A stretch of DNA of 64,000 nt from Dokdonella_A sp046347015 (GCA_046347015.1 JAXMHA010000015.1:1-64000), one strand, 5' to 3'; shown: positions 35,086-44,763, counted from the stretch's first letter. The notes: generated from the sequence alone by a model not told the origin. Translations and numbers: made by a program.

Positions 35086-36591
35086 ATGAAAGCGATCGAG
35101 ATGCTGCGCGAACTGCGCAACCAAGGCGGCAAGGTCCGCACCCGTGGCCTGGACGACACCACCCTCGAGCGATTCTGCACCAACGACCCGGACCTCGCCG
35201 GCGCCATCTCCGACGCACACGAGGCATCCGGTCGCCTGCGGGCTCGCCATCCGGAGATCCTGGGGCTCGACGAGGACATGCAGCTGCACGCGCTGCAGTC
35301 CGGGTTCGTCAACTTTTATCCGGACGACGCCGTGTGCCCGTTCGTGCCGCTGGCCGCTCGTGGCGCCTGGATCGTGACGCTGAAAGGTGCCGTTCTCTAC
35401 GACTGCGGCGGCTACGGCATGCTCGGCCTCGGCCACAATCCGCCGGCGGTGCTCGCGGCACTGGCGAAGCCGCAGGTGATGGCCAACGTGATGACCCCTT
35501 CCCTGTCGCAACATGTTTTCACCGACGCGCTGCGCAACGAGATCGGCCACCGGCGCGGTGATCACCCGTTCGCCCGGTTCATGTGCCTCAATTCGGGTTC
35601 GGAAGCCGTGACGCTGGCCGCGCGCATTGCCGACGTCAACGCCAAGCTGCAGACGGACCACGGCGCAAGGCATGCCGGCCGCTCGATCAAGCGCCTGGTG
35701 ATCAAGGGGGCCTTCCATGGCCGCACCGAACGGCCGGCGTTGTACTCGGACTCGAGCCGCAAGGCGTACACCAGCAACCTCGCGAGCTTCCGCGACGAGC
35801 ATTCGGTGGTCGTCATCCCGCCCTACGACGTCGCCGCGCTGCGCCGCGCGTTCGATGACGCCGAGCGGCACGGGTGGTTCTTCGAGGCGATGTTCATCGA
35901 ACCCGTGATGGGCGAAGGCGACCCCGGCCGCGCCGTCACGCCGGAGTTCTACGCCGCCGCGTGCGAGCTCACCAGCGCGCACGGATCGCTGCTCCTGGTC
36001 GATTCGATCCAGGCCGGCCTGCGCGCGCAGGGCGTGCTGTCGATCGTCGACTATCCCGGATTCGAGAAACTTCCGGCACCCGACATGGAGGCCTACTCGA
36101 AGGCGTTGAATGGCGGCCAGTATCCGCTGTCCGTGCTGGCGGTCGGTGAACGCGCCGCCGGCCTTTACCGCAAGGGCATCTACGGCAACACGATGACGAC
36201 CAACCCGCGCGCCCTCGATGTCGCGTGCGCGGTGCTCGAACAATTCACGCCGGCCCTGCGCGCGAACATCCGCAACCGCGGTACCGAACTGGTCCGCAAG
36301 CTCAATGCGTTGAAGGACGAACTCGGCGGCCTGATCACCAAGGTGCAGGGCACCGGGCTCCTGTTCTCCTGCGAGCTGGCGCCGCAGTTCAAGTGCTTCG
36401 GCGCCGGCTCCATCGAGGAGTACATGCGCGAGCGCGGCATCAACGTGATCCACGGTGGCGCCAATTCGTTGCGCTTCACGCCGCACTTCGCGATCAACGA
36501 GGCGGAATCCGACTTGCTGGTCGCGCATATCCGCGACGCATTGCGCCACGGCCCGCGGCTCGAGGCCACCGGCGAGCGCGCCGCCGCCTGA
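35086..36591 (+). CDS. Class III PLP-dependent aminotransferase, substrate unknown
   Basis: A 501-residue fold-type I aminotransferase with MLGLGHNPPAVLAALA, FMCLNSGSEAVTLAARIAD (phosphate-binding turn), AFHGRTERPALYS, the Asp of LLLVDSIQAGLR and the Schiff-base lysine at about residue 339 in AYSKALNGGQYPLS. The ATG at 35086 is supported by GGAGG a few bases upstream. It resembles lysine 6-aminotransferase or acetylornithine-type enzymes but is longer and has an extra N-terminal 80 residues. Which amine it uses cannot be read off. It is followed after 68 bp by dxs. Confidence 0.85.
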   Translation: MKAIEMLRELRNQGGKVRTRGLDDTTLERFCTNDPDLAGAISDAHEASGRLRARHPEILGLDEDMQLHALQSGFVNFYPDDAVCPFVPLAARGAWIVTLKGAVLYDCGGYGMLGLGHNPPAVLAALAKPQVMANVMTPSLSQHVFTDALRNEIGHRRGDHPFARFMCLNSGSEAVTLAARIADVNAKLQTDHGARHAGRSIKRLVIKGAFHGRTERPALYSDSSRKAYTSNLASFRDEHSVVVIPPYDVAALRRAFDDAERHGWFFEAMFIEPVMGEGDPGRAVTPEFYAAACELTSAHGSLLLVDSIQAGLRAQGVLSIVDYPGFEKLPAPDMEAYSKALNGGQYPLSVLAVGERAAGLYRKGIYGNTMTTNPRALDVACAVLEQFTPALRANIRNRGTELVRKLNALKDELGGLITKVQGTGLLFSCELAPQFKCFGAGSIEEYMRERGINVIHGGANSLRFTPHFAINEAESDLLVAHIRDALRHGPRLEATGERAAA

Positions 36592-36614
36592 CACCCGACG
36601 CGGGTTGCCCGGAA

Positions 36615-36650
36615 CGGGGATCGACCGCACAATAGCCGGTCGATTCCCCG
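36615..36650 (+). other. Long stem-loop between the aminotransferase gene and dxs
   Basis: The arms CGGGGATCGACCG (36615-36627) and CGGTCGATTCCCCG (36637-36650) pair over 13 bp with a single bulged T and a 9-nt loop. There is no T-tract, so it is not a standard intrinsic terminator. It ends only 9 nt before the dxs ATG, which lacks a visible Shine-Dalgarno. It could be an operator, a transcription end for the upstream gene or a translation-control element. Confidence 0.6.
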
Positions 36651-36659
36651 CGTGCGCCG

Positions 36660-38552
36660 ATGATCGATCCGTTGCGCTACCCCCTGCTCGCCCGCATCGA
36701 TTCGCCGGCGAACCTGCGCGCCCTCGACGAGGGCGACCTGCCCGCGGTCGCGCGCGAGTTGCGGGAATACCTGATCGAATCGGTCGCGAATTCCGGCGGG
36801 CATTTCGGCGCCGGGCTCGGCGTGGTCGAATTGACGGTCGCACTGCATTACCTGTTCGACACGCCGGACGACCGGCTGATCTGGGACGTCGGTCACCAGG
36901 GCTACCCGCACAAGATCCTGACGGGCCGCCGCGATCGCATCACCACGATCAAGAAGAAGGGCGGGCTCGCGCCGTTTCCGACCCGCCGCGAAAGCGAATA
37001 CGACACCTTCGGCGTCGGTCATTCGTCGACGTCGATATCGGCGGCACTCGGCATGGCCGTTGCCGCGCAACGCCGTGGTGACCACCGCAAGATCGTCGCC
37101 GTGATCGGCGATGGCGCACTGACCGCGGGGCTTGCCTACGAAGCCCTGAACCACGGCGGCGCGGTCGAACCCGACCTGCTGGTGGTCCTGAACGACAACG
37201 GCATGTCGATCTCGGAGAACGTCGGCGCGCTGACCCGGATGCTGGCCCGGCTCATGACCAGCCGCACGCTGGTCCGCATGCGCGAACGGGCCAAGCGAGC
37301 GATGCCCCGCAACGGCATCCTGTGGCGCTTCGCGAAGCGCTGGGAGGAACACGCCAAGGGCATGTTCGTGCCGTCGACCCTGTTCGAGGAGCTCGGTTTC
37401 CACTATACGGGTCCGATCAACGGTCACGACCTGCCGCAACTGCTGCAGACCCTGCGCACCGTGAAGGAACTGCATGGACCGCAGCTCGTGCACGTCATCA
37501 CGACCAAGGGCAAGGGCTACGCCCCGGCCGAGCGCGCCCAGATCGACTTCCACGCCGTCGGCCCGTTCGATCCGGTCAACGGCCAGGCCCGCAAGGCACC
37601 GTCGGCAAGACCGACCTACACCGACGTGTTCTCCGACTGGTTGTGCGACATGGCTGCCGCCGAACCGCGGTTGATGGGCATCACGCCGGCCATGCGCGAG
37701 GGCTCGGGCCTGGTGCGGTTCTCGCGTGAATTTCCGGATCGGTATTTCGATGTCGGCATTGCCGAGCAGCACGCCGTCACCTTGGCGGCCGGCATGGCGT
37801 GCGAAGGCGCGAAGCCGGTTGTCGCGATCTACTCGACTTTCCTGCAACGGGCCTACGACCAGTTGATTCACGACGTCGCCCTGCAGAATCTCGACGTGAC
37901 GTTCGCGATCGACAGAGGCGGCGTCGTCGGCCCCGATGGACCGACCCATGCGGGCAGTTTCGACCTGACCTACCTTCGGTGCGTGCCGAACATGCTGGTC
38001 ATGGCGCCCGCCGACGAAGCCGAATGCCGGCACCTGCTCTCGACCGGGTTCCGGCACGCGGGGCCTGCGGCGATCCGCTATCCGCGGGGTACCGGTCCGG
38101 GCGTTGCCGCGGGAAACGACCTCGGTACGCTGCCGATCGGGAAAGCCGAGGTGCGCCGCAAGGGGAACGGCATCGCGCTGCTCGCGTTCGGCGCGGTGCT
38201 CGCGCCATGTCTCGACGCGGGCGCGGCCTTGGGCGCGACCGTCGTCAACATGCGCTTCGTCAAGCCGCTCGATGCCGCGCTGGTCACCGAGCTCGCCGGT
38301 ACGCACGCGGTGCTGGTCACGGTGGAGGACAACGTGGTCGCCGGCGGCGCCGGCAGTGCCGTCGCGGAACTCCTTGCCGAGCGCCGCATGGCTGCGGAAT
38401 GCGTCCACCTCGGATTGCCGGATGCCTTCCTCGAGCATGCGAGCCGCGAGGAGCTGCTCGCGCAAGCGGGGCTCGATGCCGCCGGTATCGAACGCGCCGT
38501 GCGGACGCGCTGCGCCCGCCACCTGCCCCCGCAATTGCGCAGCGCGGGTTGA
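36660..38552 (+). CDS. dxs: 1-deoxy-D-xylulose-5-phosphate synthase
   Basis: A 630-residue thiamine-diphosphate enzyme of the DXS type. Marks are GHFGAGLGVVELTVALHYLFDTP, DVGHQGYPHKILTGRR, FGVGHSSTSIS, the ThDP/Mg2+ motif GDGALTAGLAYEALNHGG through LNDNGMSIS, the transketolase-like part with DVGIAEQHAVTLAAGMA (catalytic Glu) and DRGGVVGPDGPTHAGSFDL, and a C-terminal domain ending near VHLGLPDAFLEHASREELLAQAGLDAAGI. It joins pyruvate and glyceraldehyde 3-phosphate at the head of the MEP isoprenoid pathway. ispA and xseB, often adjacent, are not here. Confidence 0.96.
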   Translation: MIDPLRYPLLARIDSPANLRALDEGDLPAVARELREYLIESVANSGGHFGAGLGVVELTVALHYLFDTPDDRLIWDVGHQGYPHKILTGRRDRITTIKKKGGLAPFPTRRESEYDTFGVGHSSTSISAALGMAVAAQRRGDHRKIVAVIGDGALTAGLAYEALNHGGAVEPDLLVVLNDNGMSISENVGALTRMLARLMTSRTLVRMRERAKRAMPRNGILWRFAKRWEEHAKGMFVPSTLFEELGFHYTGPINGHDLPQLLQTLRTVKELHGPQLVHVITTKGKGYAPAERAQIDFHAVGPFDPVNGQARKAPSARPTYTDVFSDWLCDMAAAEPRLMGITPAMREGSGLVRFSREFPDRYFDVGIAEQHAVTLAAGMACEGAKPVVAIYSTFLQRAYDQLIHDVALQNLDVTFAIDRGGVVGPDGPTHAGSFDLTYLRCVPNMLVMAPADEAECRHLLSTGFRHAGPAAIRYPRGTGPGVAAGNDLGTLPIGKAEVRRKGNGIALLAFGAVLAPCLDAGAALGATVVNMRFVKPLDAALVTELAGTHAVLVTVEDNVVAGGAGSAVAELLAERRMAAECVHLGLPDAFLEHASREELLAQAGLDAAGIERAVRTRCARHLPPQLRSAG

Positions 38553-38562
38553 CGGCCTTCGG

Positions 38563-39111
38563 CTACCGGGCCAGCTGGAAGACCTGGGTCACGCACGCCA
38601 GCACGAAGCCGGCGAGGAAGAAAAGGTAACTCCAGCGCAGGTAGCGGTACTTGTGTTCGGCCAGGTAGCAACCGAGCGAGTGGATGTCATCGACCCACGC
38701 GGCATACGGCGAGCCATCCGGAGTCAGCACGCGCTGCATCTCGGCAATGAAGCGCGAACGCGACAATCCGGCGAAGTGACCGAAGAACAACACGTTGAAA
38801 TCATCCGGACGCGCTTCCCCGACTTTGGCGCGTCGTTGGTACTTCGGCAATACCGCCAGGATCGCGAGCAGCAGCGCCAGCAACGTGAAGGCCGCGAGCA
38901 CGAGCGCGGCCGCCCGCACCGATGGATCGTTCGCGCGGCCCAGCACCAGCGTCAGCACGATCGACGAGACCGTGATGATGATGTTGGCCTTCGTATCGGC
39001 CATGGCCGACAGGCCGACGTGGTGCTGCTGCGTCGTGCGCAGCAGGTTGTCGGCGGTCGGACGTTCGGGAATGCGCGAAAATGCCGTCGCGCGCGGCTCG
39101 AGTTCGGTCAT
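38563..39111 (-). CDS. Orphan Pycsar-effector-like membrane protein (DUF5706/PycTM)
   Basis: A 182-residue protein with three hydrophobic segments, about 42-60, 67-88 and 160-180. The first helix is preceded by SAMADTKAN, the D-x-K-A-N pattern that opens PycTM (DUF5706) effectors, and the loop carries DFNVLFFGHFAGLS. In Pycsar defence such proteins are triggered by cCMP or cUMP made by an adjacent cyclase and damage the membrane. No cyclase gene is next to it: dxs converges on one side and a sulfotransferase is divergent on the other. The start at 39111 gives a family-like N-terminus. Confidence 0.72.
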   Translation of the reverse strand: MTELEPRATAFSRIPERPTADNLLRTTQQHHVGLSAMADTKANIIITVSSIVLTLVLGRANDPSVRAAALVLAAFTLLALLLAILAVLPKYQRRAKVGEARPDDFNVLFFGHFAGLSRSRFIAEMQRVLTPDGSPYAAWVDDIHSLGCYLAEHKYRYLRWSYLFFLAGFVLACVTQVFQLAR

Positions 39112-39347
39112 GTTGGCCTGTTTCGGGCTGATGGGATTCCGCAGCAGCCGCCAGTCCTGATGCCACCGGCGCGGGCCGATTGTGGCACGAGGCGCCGGCG
39201 TGAGCCGCTTGTCACGCGGCGCGGGTCCGGACCGCCACGGGACCCGCCGCCCGATGCGCGGCCCGCCGGCGGCGCGAGGGTTCCACCGCCGGGGCGACGT
39301 GTCCGATAATCGCGGACCGCAATCGGCACTGATGAACGGAGACGCCA

Positions 39348-40955
39348 TTGGCCATTGAGTCCGCCCGCAGCAACGGAGCAATTCCGGCGCGCAACCGCGC
39401 CGAGGGCGTCGATGCACGCGGCGTGCGGCTTCTGCAGCAGGCTGCCCAGCAGATTTCGGATCGCGCCTATGCTGCGGCCGGGGAAACGCTGGCGCCGCTC
39501 GCGGGGCGTTATCCGGATCACCCCGAGGTCATGCGCCTGCGCGCCATCGTCGCGCACATGGACAAACGCTACGCCGAGGCCGAGCGCCTGCTGCGCCAGG
39601 CTCTGGCCGCGTGGCCGGACGACCCGCTCATCCTGAACAACCTCGGCAGTGCGCTCGGCGAAACCGACAAGCTCGACGAAGCGCTCGACGCGTTCCGGCG
39701 CGTGTGCGACATCGAGCCCGACAACGTCACCGCGTGGTTCAACCTCGGCAAGGCGCTCGAGAAACAGTGGTATCCGGACGAGTCGATGGCAGCCCTCGCC
39801 AAGGCCCTCGAGATCGATCCCGAACACGTCCAATCGCGCGTGCTGACCGGGCAGAACCTGCGCACGCTCGGCCGCACCGAAGAGGCTGCCGCCGAGTACC
39901 GCCGCGCGCTCGCCAAGGACCCGAACTGCATGCCGGCGCTGGCCGGCCTCGCGAACCTGAAGACCGCACCGATCTCGGCCGCGGAAACCGCCGCACTGGC
40001 GCGCCTCTACATGGGTCCGGGGCTGTCCGAGGAAGAACGCGCCAACACCGGCTTCGCCCTCACGGTTGCCCTCGAGAAGCAGGGACGCTACCGCGAGGCG
40101 TTCGCGCTGCTGTCGCAGGCCAACGCTGCGCGCCGGCGGCAACTGAAATGGAATGCCGGCGAATTCGCCCGCTACAACGCGGAGAACGAGCGCGTGTTCG
40201 CGAAGCCGATTGCGACCGCTGCGCCACCCGGCCAAGGCCACGAGGTCATTTTCGTCACCAGCATGCCGCGCTCGGGCTCGACGCTGACCGAGACGATTCT
40301 GGCAGCACACCCCGATGTCGAAGGCGGCAACGAACTGTTCACGCTGCCGAACCTGATCGACGCCGAGTCCAAGCGCCACGGCATGCCGTTCCCGTTCTGG
40401 GTCAAGGATGCCCGGCCCGAAGACTGGGACCGGATGGGACGCAGCTACCTCGAACAGACCCGACGCTGGCGCGAAAAGAAACCCCGCTTCACCGACAAGG
40501 CCCTGTCGAACTGGCAATTCGCCGGCGCGATCCGGGCCATGCTGCCCGGCGCCCGCATCGTCAACTGCCGGCGCGATCCCGTCGAAACTTGCCTCTCGTG
40601 CTTCCGGCAGGCGTTCGGCCACGGCCAGGCGTATACGTACGACATGAACGAGCTCGCCGCGTTCTGGCGCACGTTCGATCGCACCAGCAAGTTCTGGCGC
40701 CAAGTCATCCCGGAATACTTCCTCGATCTCGTCTACGAGGAACTCGTGGCCGACCCCGAACCGCAGATTCGCCGCCTGCTCGACTTCTGCGGCCTCGAGT
40801 TCGACGAACGCTGCCTGCGCTTCCACGAATCCGGCCGCATGGTGCGCACCGCCAGCGCGTCGCAGGTGCGCGAGCCGATCCGCAAGGACACTGCGCGTGC
40901 CGGGCGCTACGGCGAATTGCTGGGTCCGCTCCGTCGCGCGCTGGGGGTATCCTGA
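39348..40955 (+). CDS. TPR-sulfotransferase fusion protein
   Basis: A 535-residue protein starting at TTG, with GGAG 6 nt upstream. The N-terminal half (about 25-210) holds tandem tetratricopeptide repeats (RYAEAERLLRQALAAWPDDP, DEALDAFRRVCDIEPDNVTAWFNLGKALE, EEAAAEYRRALAKDPNCMPA). The C-terminal half is a PAPS-dependent sulfotransferase with the 5'-phosphosulfate loop PRSGSTL at about 307 and the 3'-phosphate motif around ARIVNCRRDPVETCLS. The acceptor is unknown. Such fusions recur in proteobacteria. Confidence 0.85.
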   Translation: MAIESARSNGAIPARNRAEGVDARGVRLLQQAAQQISDRAYAAAGETLAPLAGRYPDHPEVMRLRAIVAHMDKRYAEAERLLRQALAAWPDDPLILNNLGSALGETDKLDEALDAFRRVCDIEPDNVTAWFNLGKALEKQWYPDESMAALAKALEIDPEHVQSRVLTGQNLRTLGRTEEAAAEYRRALAKDPNCMPALAGLANLKTAPISAAETAALARLYMGPGLSEEERANTGFALTVALEKQGRYREAFALLSQANAARRRQLKWNAGEFARYNAENERVFAKPIATAAPPGQGHEVIFVTSMPRSGSTLTETILAAHPDVEGGNELFTLPNLIDAESKRHGMPFPFWVKDARPEDWDRMGRSYLEQTRRWREKKPRFTDKALSNWQFAGAIRAMLPGARIVNCRRDPVETCLSCFRQAFGHGQAYTYDMNELAAFWRTFDRTSKFWRQVIPEYFLDLVYEELVADPEPQIRRLLDFCGLEFDERCLRFHESGRMVRTASASQVREPIRKDTARAGRYGELLGPLRRALGVS

Positions 40956-41073
40956 TCACGCGGCCGGGCGTTCGGACCGGACGTCCGACATGGGTTCAAC
41001 CGGGCCCGCGTCGGAATCGTTCGCGACCGGAATGCCCCCGCCATGCCGACCGGCCCGTCGACCGAAGGTCGTG

Positions 41074-44000
41074 ATGCCCGCCCCGTTCGTCCACCTGCAC
41101 CTGCACAGCGAGTACTCACTCGTCGATTCGACGATCCGGATTCCCGAGCTCGTCGCCGCCTGCGCGGAAACCGGCATCGCGGCCGTCGCGCTGACCGACC
41201 AGGCCAACGTGATTGCCCTGGTCAAGTTCTGTTCCGCGGCGGAACGTGCCGGGATCAAGCCGATCGCCGGATGCGACCTCCTGATCGATCCCGGCAACGT
41301 GCGCGAACCGCCATCACGGCTGACGGTGCTGTGCCAGGACCACGCCGGGTACCTCACGCTCTCGAAGCTGCTGACAAGGGCCTATGAACGCCGCGCCCAT
41401 GGCGCGCAGGCGTTCATCGATGCCGCCTGGCTGGACGACGCGAACGCCGGGCTCATTGCCCTCCTCGGGCGCGAAAGCGACGTCGGGCGGCTCGCCGCCC
41501 TGCAGCGCGACCGCGACGCACGCGCGAGCCTCGAGCGATGGCATGAACGCTTTGCCGGCCGGCTCTATCTCGAGATCACGCGCACCGGCCGCACTGGCGA
41601 GGACGCGTTCAATGCCAGCGCGATCGAATTCGGTGCCGCACTCGGCTTGCCCATGGTCGCCAGCAACGACGTGCGATTCCTTGCGCGCGACGATTTTGCC
41701 GCGCACGAAGCCCGTGTCTGCATCCAGCAAGGACGGGTACTGGCCGACCCGCGCCGGCCTCACGACTACTCCCGGGAGCAATACCTGAAATCGCCCGCGG
41801 AGATGGCGGCGTTGTTCGAAGATCTCCCGGAAGCGGTGGAGAACACCGTCGAGCTCGCGCGACGCTGCAACGTCGAAATCGCACTCGGCAACTACCACCT
41901 GCCGACTTTCCCGCTGCCCGCCGGAGACCGTGCCGAGGACCACATCCGCGCCGAAGCCCGGCGCGGCCTCGAGGCGAAAATCGCCCGGTACCCGCCTGCT
42001 CCCGGCCGCGTGGCGGCTGACTACACGGCGCGCCTCGACCACGAACTCGACGTCATCGCGAAGATGGGCTTTTCCGGCTACTTCCTGATCGTCGCCGATT
42101 TCATCCGCTGGGCACGCGAGCACGACATCCCGGTCGGGCCCGGCCGCGGCTCGGGCGCCGGCTCGCTCGTCGCCTGGGCGCTCGGCATCACCGACCTCGA
42201 CCCGCTGCTGCATGGCCTGCTGTTCGAGCGGTTCCTGAATCCGGAACGGGTTTCGATGCCGGATTTCGATGTCGATTTCTGCATGGACCGCCGTGACGAG
42301 GTCATCCACTACGTGGCCGACAAGTACGGCCACGACCGCGTCGGCCAGATCATCACTTGCGGCACCATGGCGGCGAAGGCGGTCCTGCGCGACACCGGGC
42401 GCGTGCTTGGCATGCCGTATGGCCAGGTCGACCGCATCGCCAAGCTGTTGCCGCGGACGCCACTCGACCTGACGCTCGAGGACGCGCTCGGGCGCTCGGA
42501 GAAGTCACACCAGGAATCCGGGCGCGTTGTCGTCGAATTCAAGGCGCTTTACGAAGCCGACGAGGAAGTCGCCGAACTGGTCGATCTCGCGTTGAAGCTC
42601 GAGGACTTGACGCGCAATGCCGGCAAGCACGCGGGCGGCGTCGTCATCGCCCCGGGGCCGATCAGTGATTTCGTGCCGCTCTACTGCGAAGAAGGCGGCC
42701 ACGACCTCGTCACGCAATTCGACAAGGACGACATCGAGGCGATCGGCCTCGTCAAGTTCGACTTCCTTGGCTTGCGCACGCTGACGATCATCGACTGGGC
42801 GGTCAAGGCGATCAATGCATGCCGCGGCCGGAACGGAGAAATTCCGCTCGACATCGGCAACCTGCCGACCGATGATCCCGCGACGTTTGCGCTCCTCAAG
42901 CAGTGCCGTACCGCGGCCGTGTTCCAGCTCGAGTCACGCGGAATGCGCGACCTGGTGCGCAAGCTGCAACCCGACACGTTCGAGGACATTGTCGCGCTGA
43001 ATGCACTGTATCGCCCGGGTCCCCTGCAATCGGGCATGGTCGACGACTTCATCGCCCGCAAACATGGTGATGCGGCCGCCACATTCCCGCATCCGTTGCT
43101 GGAGCCGATCCTGGCGCCGACGTACGGCGTAATCGTCTATCAGGAACAGGTCATGCAGATTGCCCAGGTGCTGGCCGGGTATTCCCTCGGCGGCGCCGAC
43201 CTGCTGCGGCGCGCGATGGGCAAGAAGAAGCCCGAGGAAATGGCGCGCCAGCGGTTGACCTTCGAGGAGGGTGCGTCGGCACGCGGCGTCGACGTGCGCC
43301 TCGCCAGCGCGATCTTCGACTTGATGGAGAAGTTCTCGGGTTACGGCTTCAACCGCTCGCACGCCGCCGCGTACGCGCTGGTCGCGTACCAGACGGCGTG
43401 GCTGAAGTGCCACCATCCCGCCAAGTTCATGGCGGCCACGTTGTCGGCCGACATGGACATTACCGACAAGGTCGTCGCGTCCCTCGCGGAAGCCCGCGCG
43501 CTCGGCCTCGCGATCGCGCCACCGGATGTCAACACCTCGGACTGGATGTTCGTGGCCGACGACGCAGCCGGCGGGACCGGCAGTCCGACGATCCGATATG
43601 GACTCGGGGCGATTCGCGGCGTCGGACGCGGTGCGGTCGACGCAATCCTCGCGGCGCGTTCGACCGGTGGCCCGTTCACCAATCTCGGTGACTTCTGCCG
43701 CCGGGTGGACGCCCAGCGGACCAACAAGCGCGTCTTCGAAGCGTTGATCCTGAGCGGCGCGATGGATGCGCTGGCGCCGACGCGCTCGACCCTGTTCGCG
43801 CAATTGCCCGACGCGGTGCAAGCGGCGGAACGGCAGGCCCGCGACCTCGAGGCCGGGCAGCACGACATGTTCGGCGCCGCGGCGATGCCCGCAACCATCG
43901 ACGCACCGCCTGCCGTCGCCGAGTGGCCGACGAGCCGTCGCCTCGCCGGCGAGCGGGAAACGCTCGGATACTACCTCTCCGGCCATCCCGTCGACGTCTG

Positions 44001-44622
44001 GCGCGATCTCGCGGCGCGCGTCGCCACCAGCACGATCGGTGCGATCGACCAGCATTTCCATTCGCGCCCACCCGATCGCCGCGGTCGCCCGGGCGAGCAG
44101 CCATACACGATCGTCGGCCTGGTTGCCAGCATGAGGAAGGTCGGCGACACGATGGCGTTCGCGCAGGTCGAGGACGGCACCGGCAGCCTCGAGGTCACCC
44201 TGTACCGCGACGTGTGGGTGGAGTTCGGCCCGCTGCTGACTCGCGACGCGATCCTGCTGTTCGAAGGCGGCCTGGCATTCAACGAACTGATGCAGGGCTA
44301 CCAGTTGCGTGCGCGATCGATCACCGCGATCGACGCCATCTGCGAACGGCAGGCACGATTGCTGCGCGTGCGGACCAACGGCATCGACGCCGACTTCGTG
44401 CCGCGGTTGCAGCGGGTACTGGCGGGATACCGCGGCGGCGACACGCCGGTACGCATCATTTACCGCAATGCCGCCGGCAGCGCCGACATCGATCTCGGTC
44501 CGCAGTGGCGCGTGCGCGCCGGCATCGCGCTGGTTCGCGATCTCGAAGGGCTGGACGGCGTGATTGCCGCCGATCTGGCGTACGCGCCTCCCGGCGCGCC
44601 GCCGGTTCCGACGGATGCCTGA
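41074..44622 (+). CDS. dnaE: DNA polymerase III alpha subunit
   Basis: A 1182-residue replicative polymerase. The N-terminal PHP domain starts FVHLHLHSEYSLVDSTIR. The palm carries GPGRGSGAGSLVAWALGITDLDPL and the catalytic aspartates in MPDFDVDFCMDRRDEVI. Further on are TRNAGKHAGGVVIAPG, FDFLGLRTLTIIDWA, YRPGPLQSGMVDDFI, GVIVYQEQVMQIAQVLAGYSLGGADLLRRAMGKK, a helix-hairpin-helix and an OB domain (TIVGLVASMRKVGDTMAFAQVEDGTG). The ATG at 41074 aligns with the family start; a GTG sits one codon earlier. accA follows, a common order. Confidence 0.97.
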   Translation: MPAPFVHLHLHSEYSLVDSTIRIPELVAACAETGIAAVALTDQANVIALVKFCSAAERAGIKPIAGCDLLIDPGNVREPPSRLTVLCQDHAGYLTLSKLLTRAYERRAHGAQAFIDAAWLDDANAGLIALLGRESDVGRLAALQRDRDARASLERWHERFAGRLYLEITRTGRTGEDAFNASAIEFGAALGLPMVASNDVRFLARDDFAAHEARVCIQQGRVLADPRRPHDYSREQYLKSPAEMAALFEDLPEAVENTVELARRCNVEIALGNYHLPTFPLPAGDRAEDHIRAEARRGLEAKIARYPPAPGRVAADYTARLDHELDVIAKMGFSGYFLIVADFIRWAREHDIPVGPGRGSGAGSLVAWALGITDLDPLLHGLLFERFLNPERVSMPDFDVDFCMDRRDEVIHYVADKYGHDRVGQIITCGTMAAKAVLRDTGRVLGMPYGQVDRIAKLLPRTPLDLTLEDALGRSEKSHQESGRVVVEFKALYEADEEVAELVDLALKLEDLTRNAGKHAGGVVIAPGPISDFVPLYCEEGGHDLVTQFDKDDIEAIGLVKFDFLGLRTLTIIDWAVKAINACRGRNGEIPLDIGNLPTDDPATFALLKQCRTAAVFQLESRGMRDLVRKLQPDTFEDIVALNALYRPGPLQSGMVDDFIARKHGDAAATFPHPLLEPILAPTYGVIVYQEQVMQIAQVLAGYSLGGADLLRRAMGKKKPEEMARQRLTFEEGASARGVDVRLASAIFDLMEKFSGYGFNRSHAAAYALVAYQTAWLKCHHPAKFMAATLSADMDITDKVVASLAEARALGLAIAPPDVNTSDWMFVADDAAGGTGSPTIRYGLGAIRGVGRGAVDAILAARSTGGPFTNLGDFCRRVDAQRTNKRVFEALILSGAMDALAPTRSTLFAQLPDAVQAAERQARDLEAGQHDMFGAAAMPATIDAPPAVAEWPTSRRLAGERETLGYYLSGHPVDVWRDLAARVATSTIGAIDQHFHSRPPDRRGRPGEQPYTIVGLVASMRKVGDTMAFAQVEDGTGSLEVTLYRDVWVEFGPLLTRDAILLFEGGLAFNELMQGYQLRARSITAIDAICERQARLLRVRTNGIDADFVPRLQRVLAGYRGGDTPVRIIYRNAAGSADIDLGPQWRVRAGIALVRDLEGLDGVIAADLAYAPPGAPPVPTDA

Positions 44623-44708
44623 ACCCCATCCTGCATCGCCCCCGGGATCCCCAGGCACCCGCTTGCACGCCGGACGGTCGCTCCGCACCCCCGAGGCCAC
44701 GGGCTGGC

Positions 44709-44747
44709 GCGCAATCGTTATACTTCCGCACTTTGCGCAGATTGCGC
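44709..44747 (+). promoter_or_regulatory. Inverted repeat around the putative accA -10 element
   Basis: GCGCAATC (44709-44716) and GATTGCGC (44740-44747) form a perfect 8-bp inverted repeat with 23 bp between the arms. TATACT (44719-44724), a good -10 hexamer 40 nt before the accA ATG, lies between them. This layout suits an operator for a dimeric regulator; no regulator is identified. Confidence 0.4.
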
Positions 44748-44763
44748 TGACCTGATCCGCCGG

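Noticed and set aside
40971..40989. Short hairpin TCGGAC-N5-GTCCGA before dnaE
   Set aside because: The 6-bp stem is of the kind that occurs by chance at this GC content and has no T-tract or other context.
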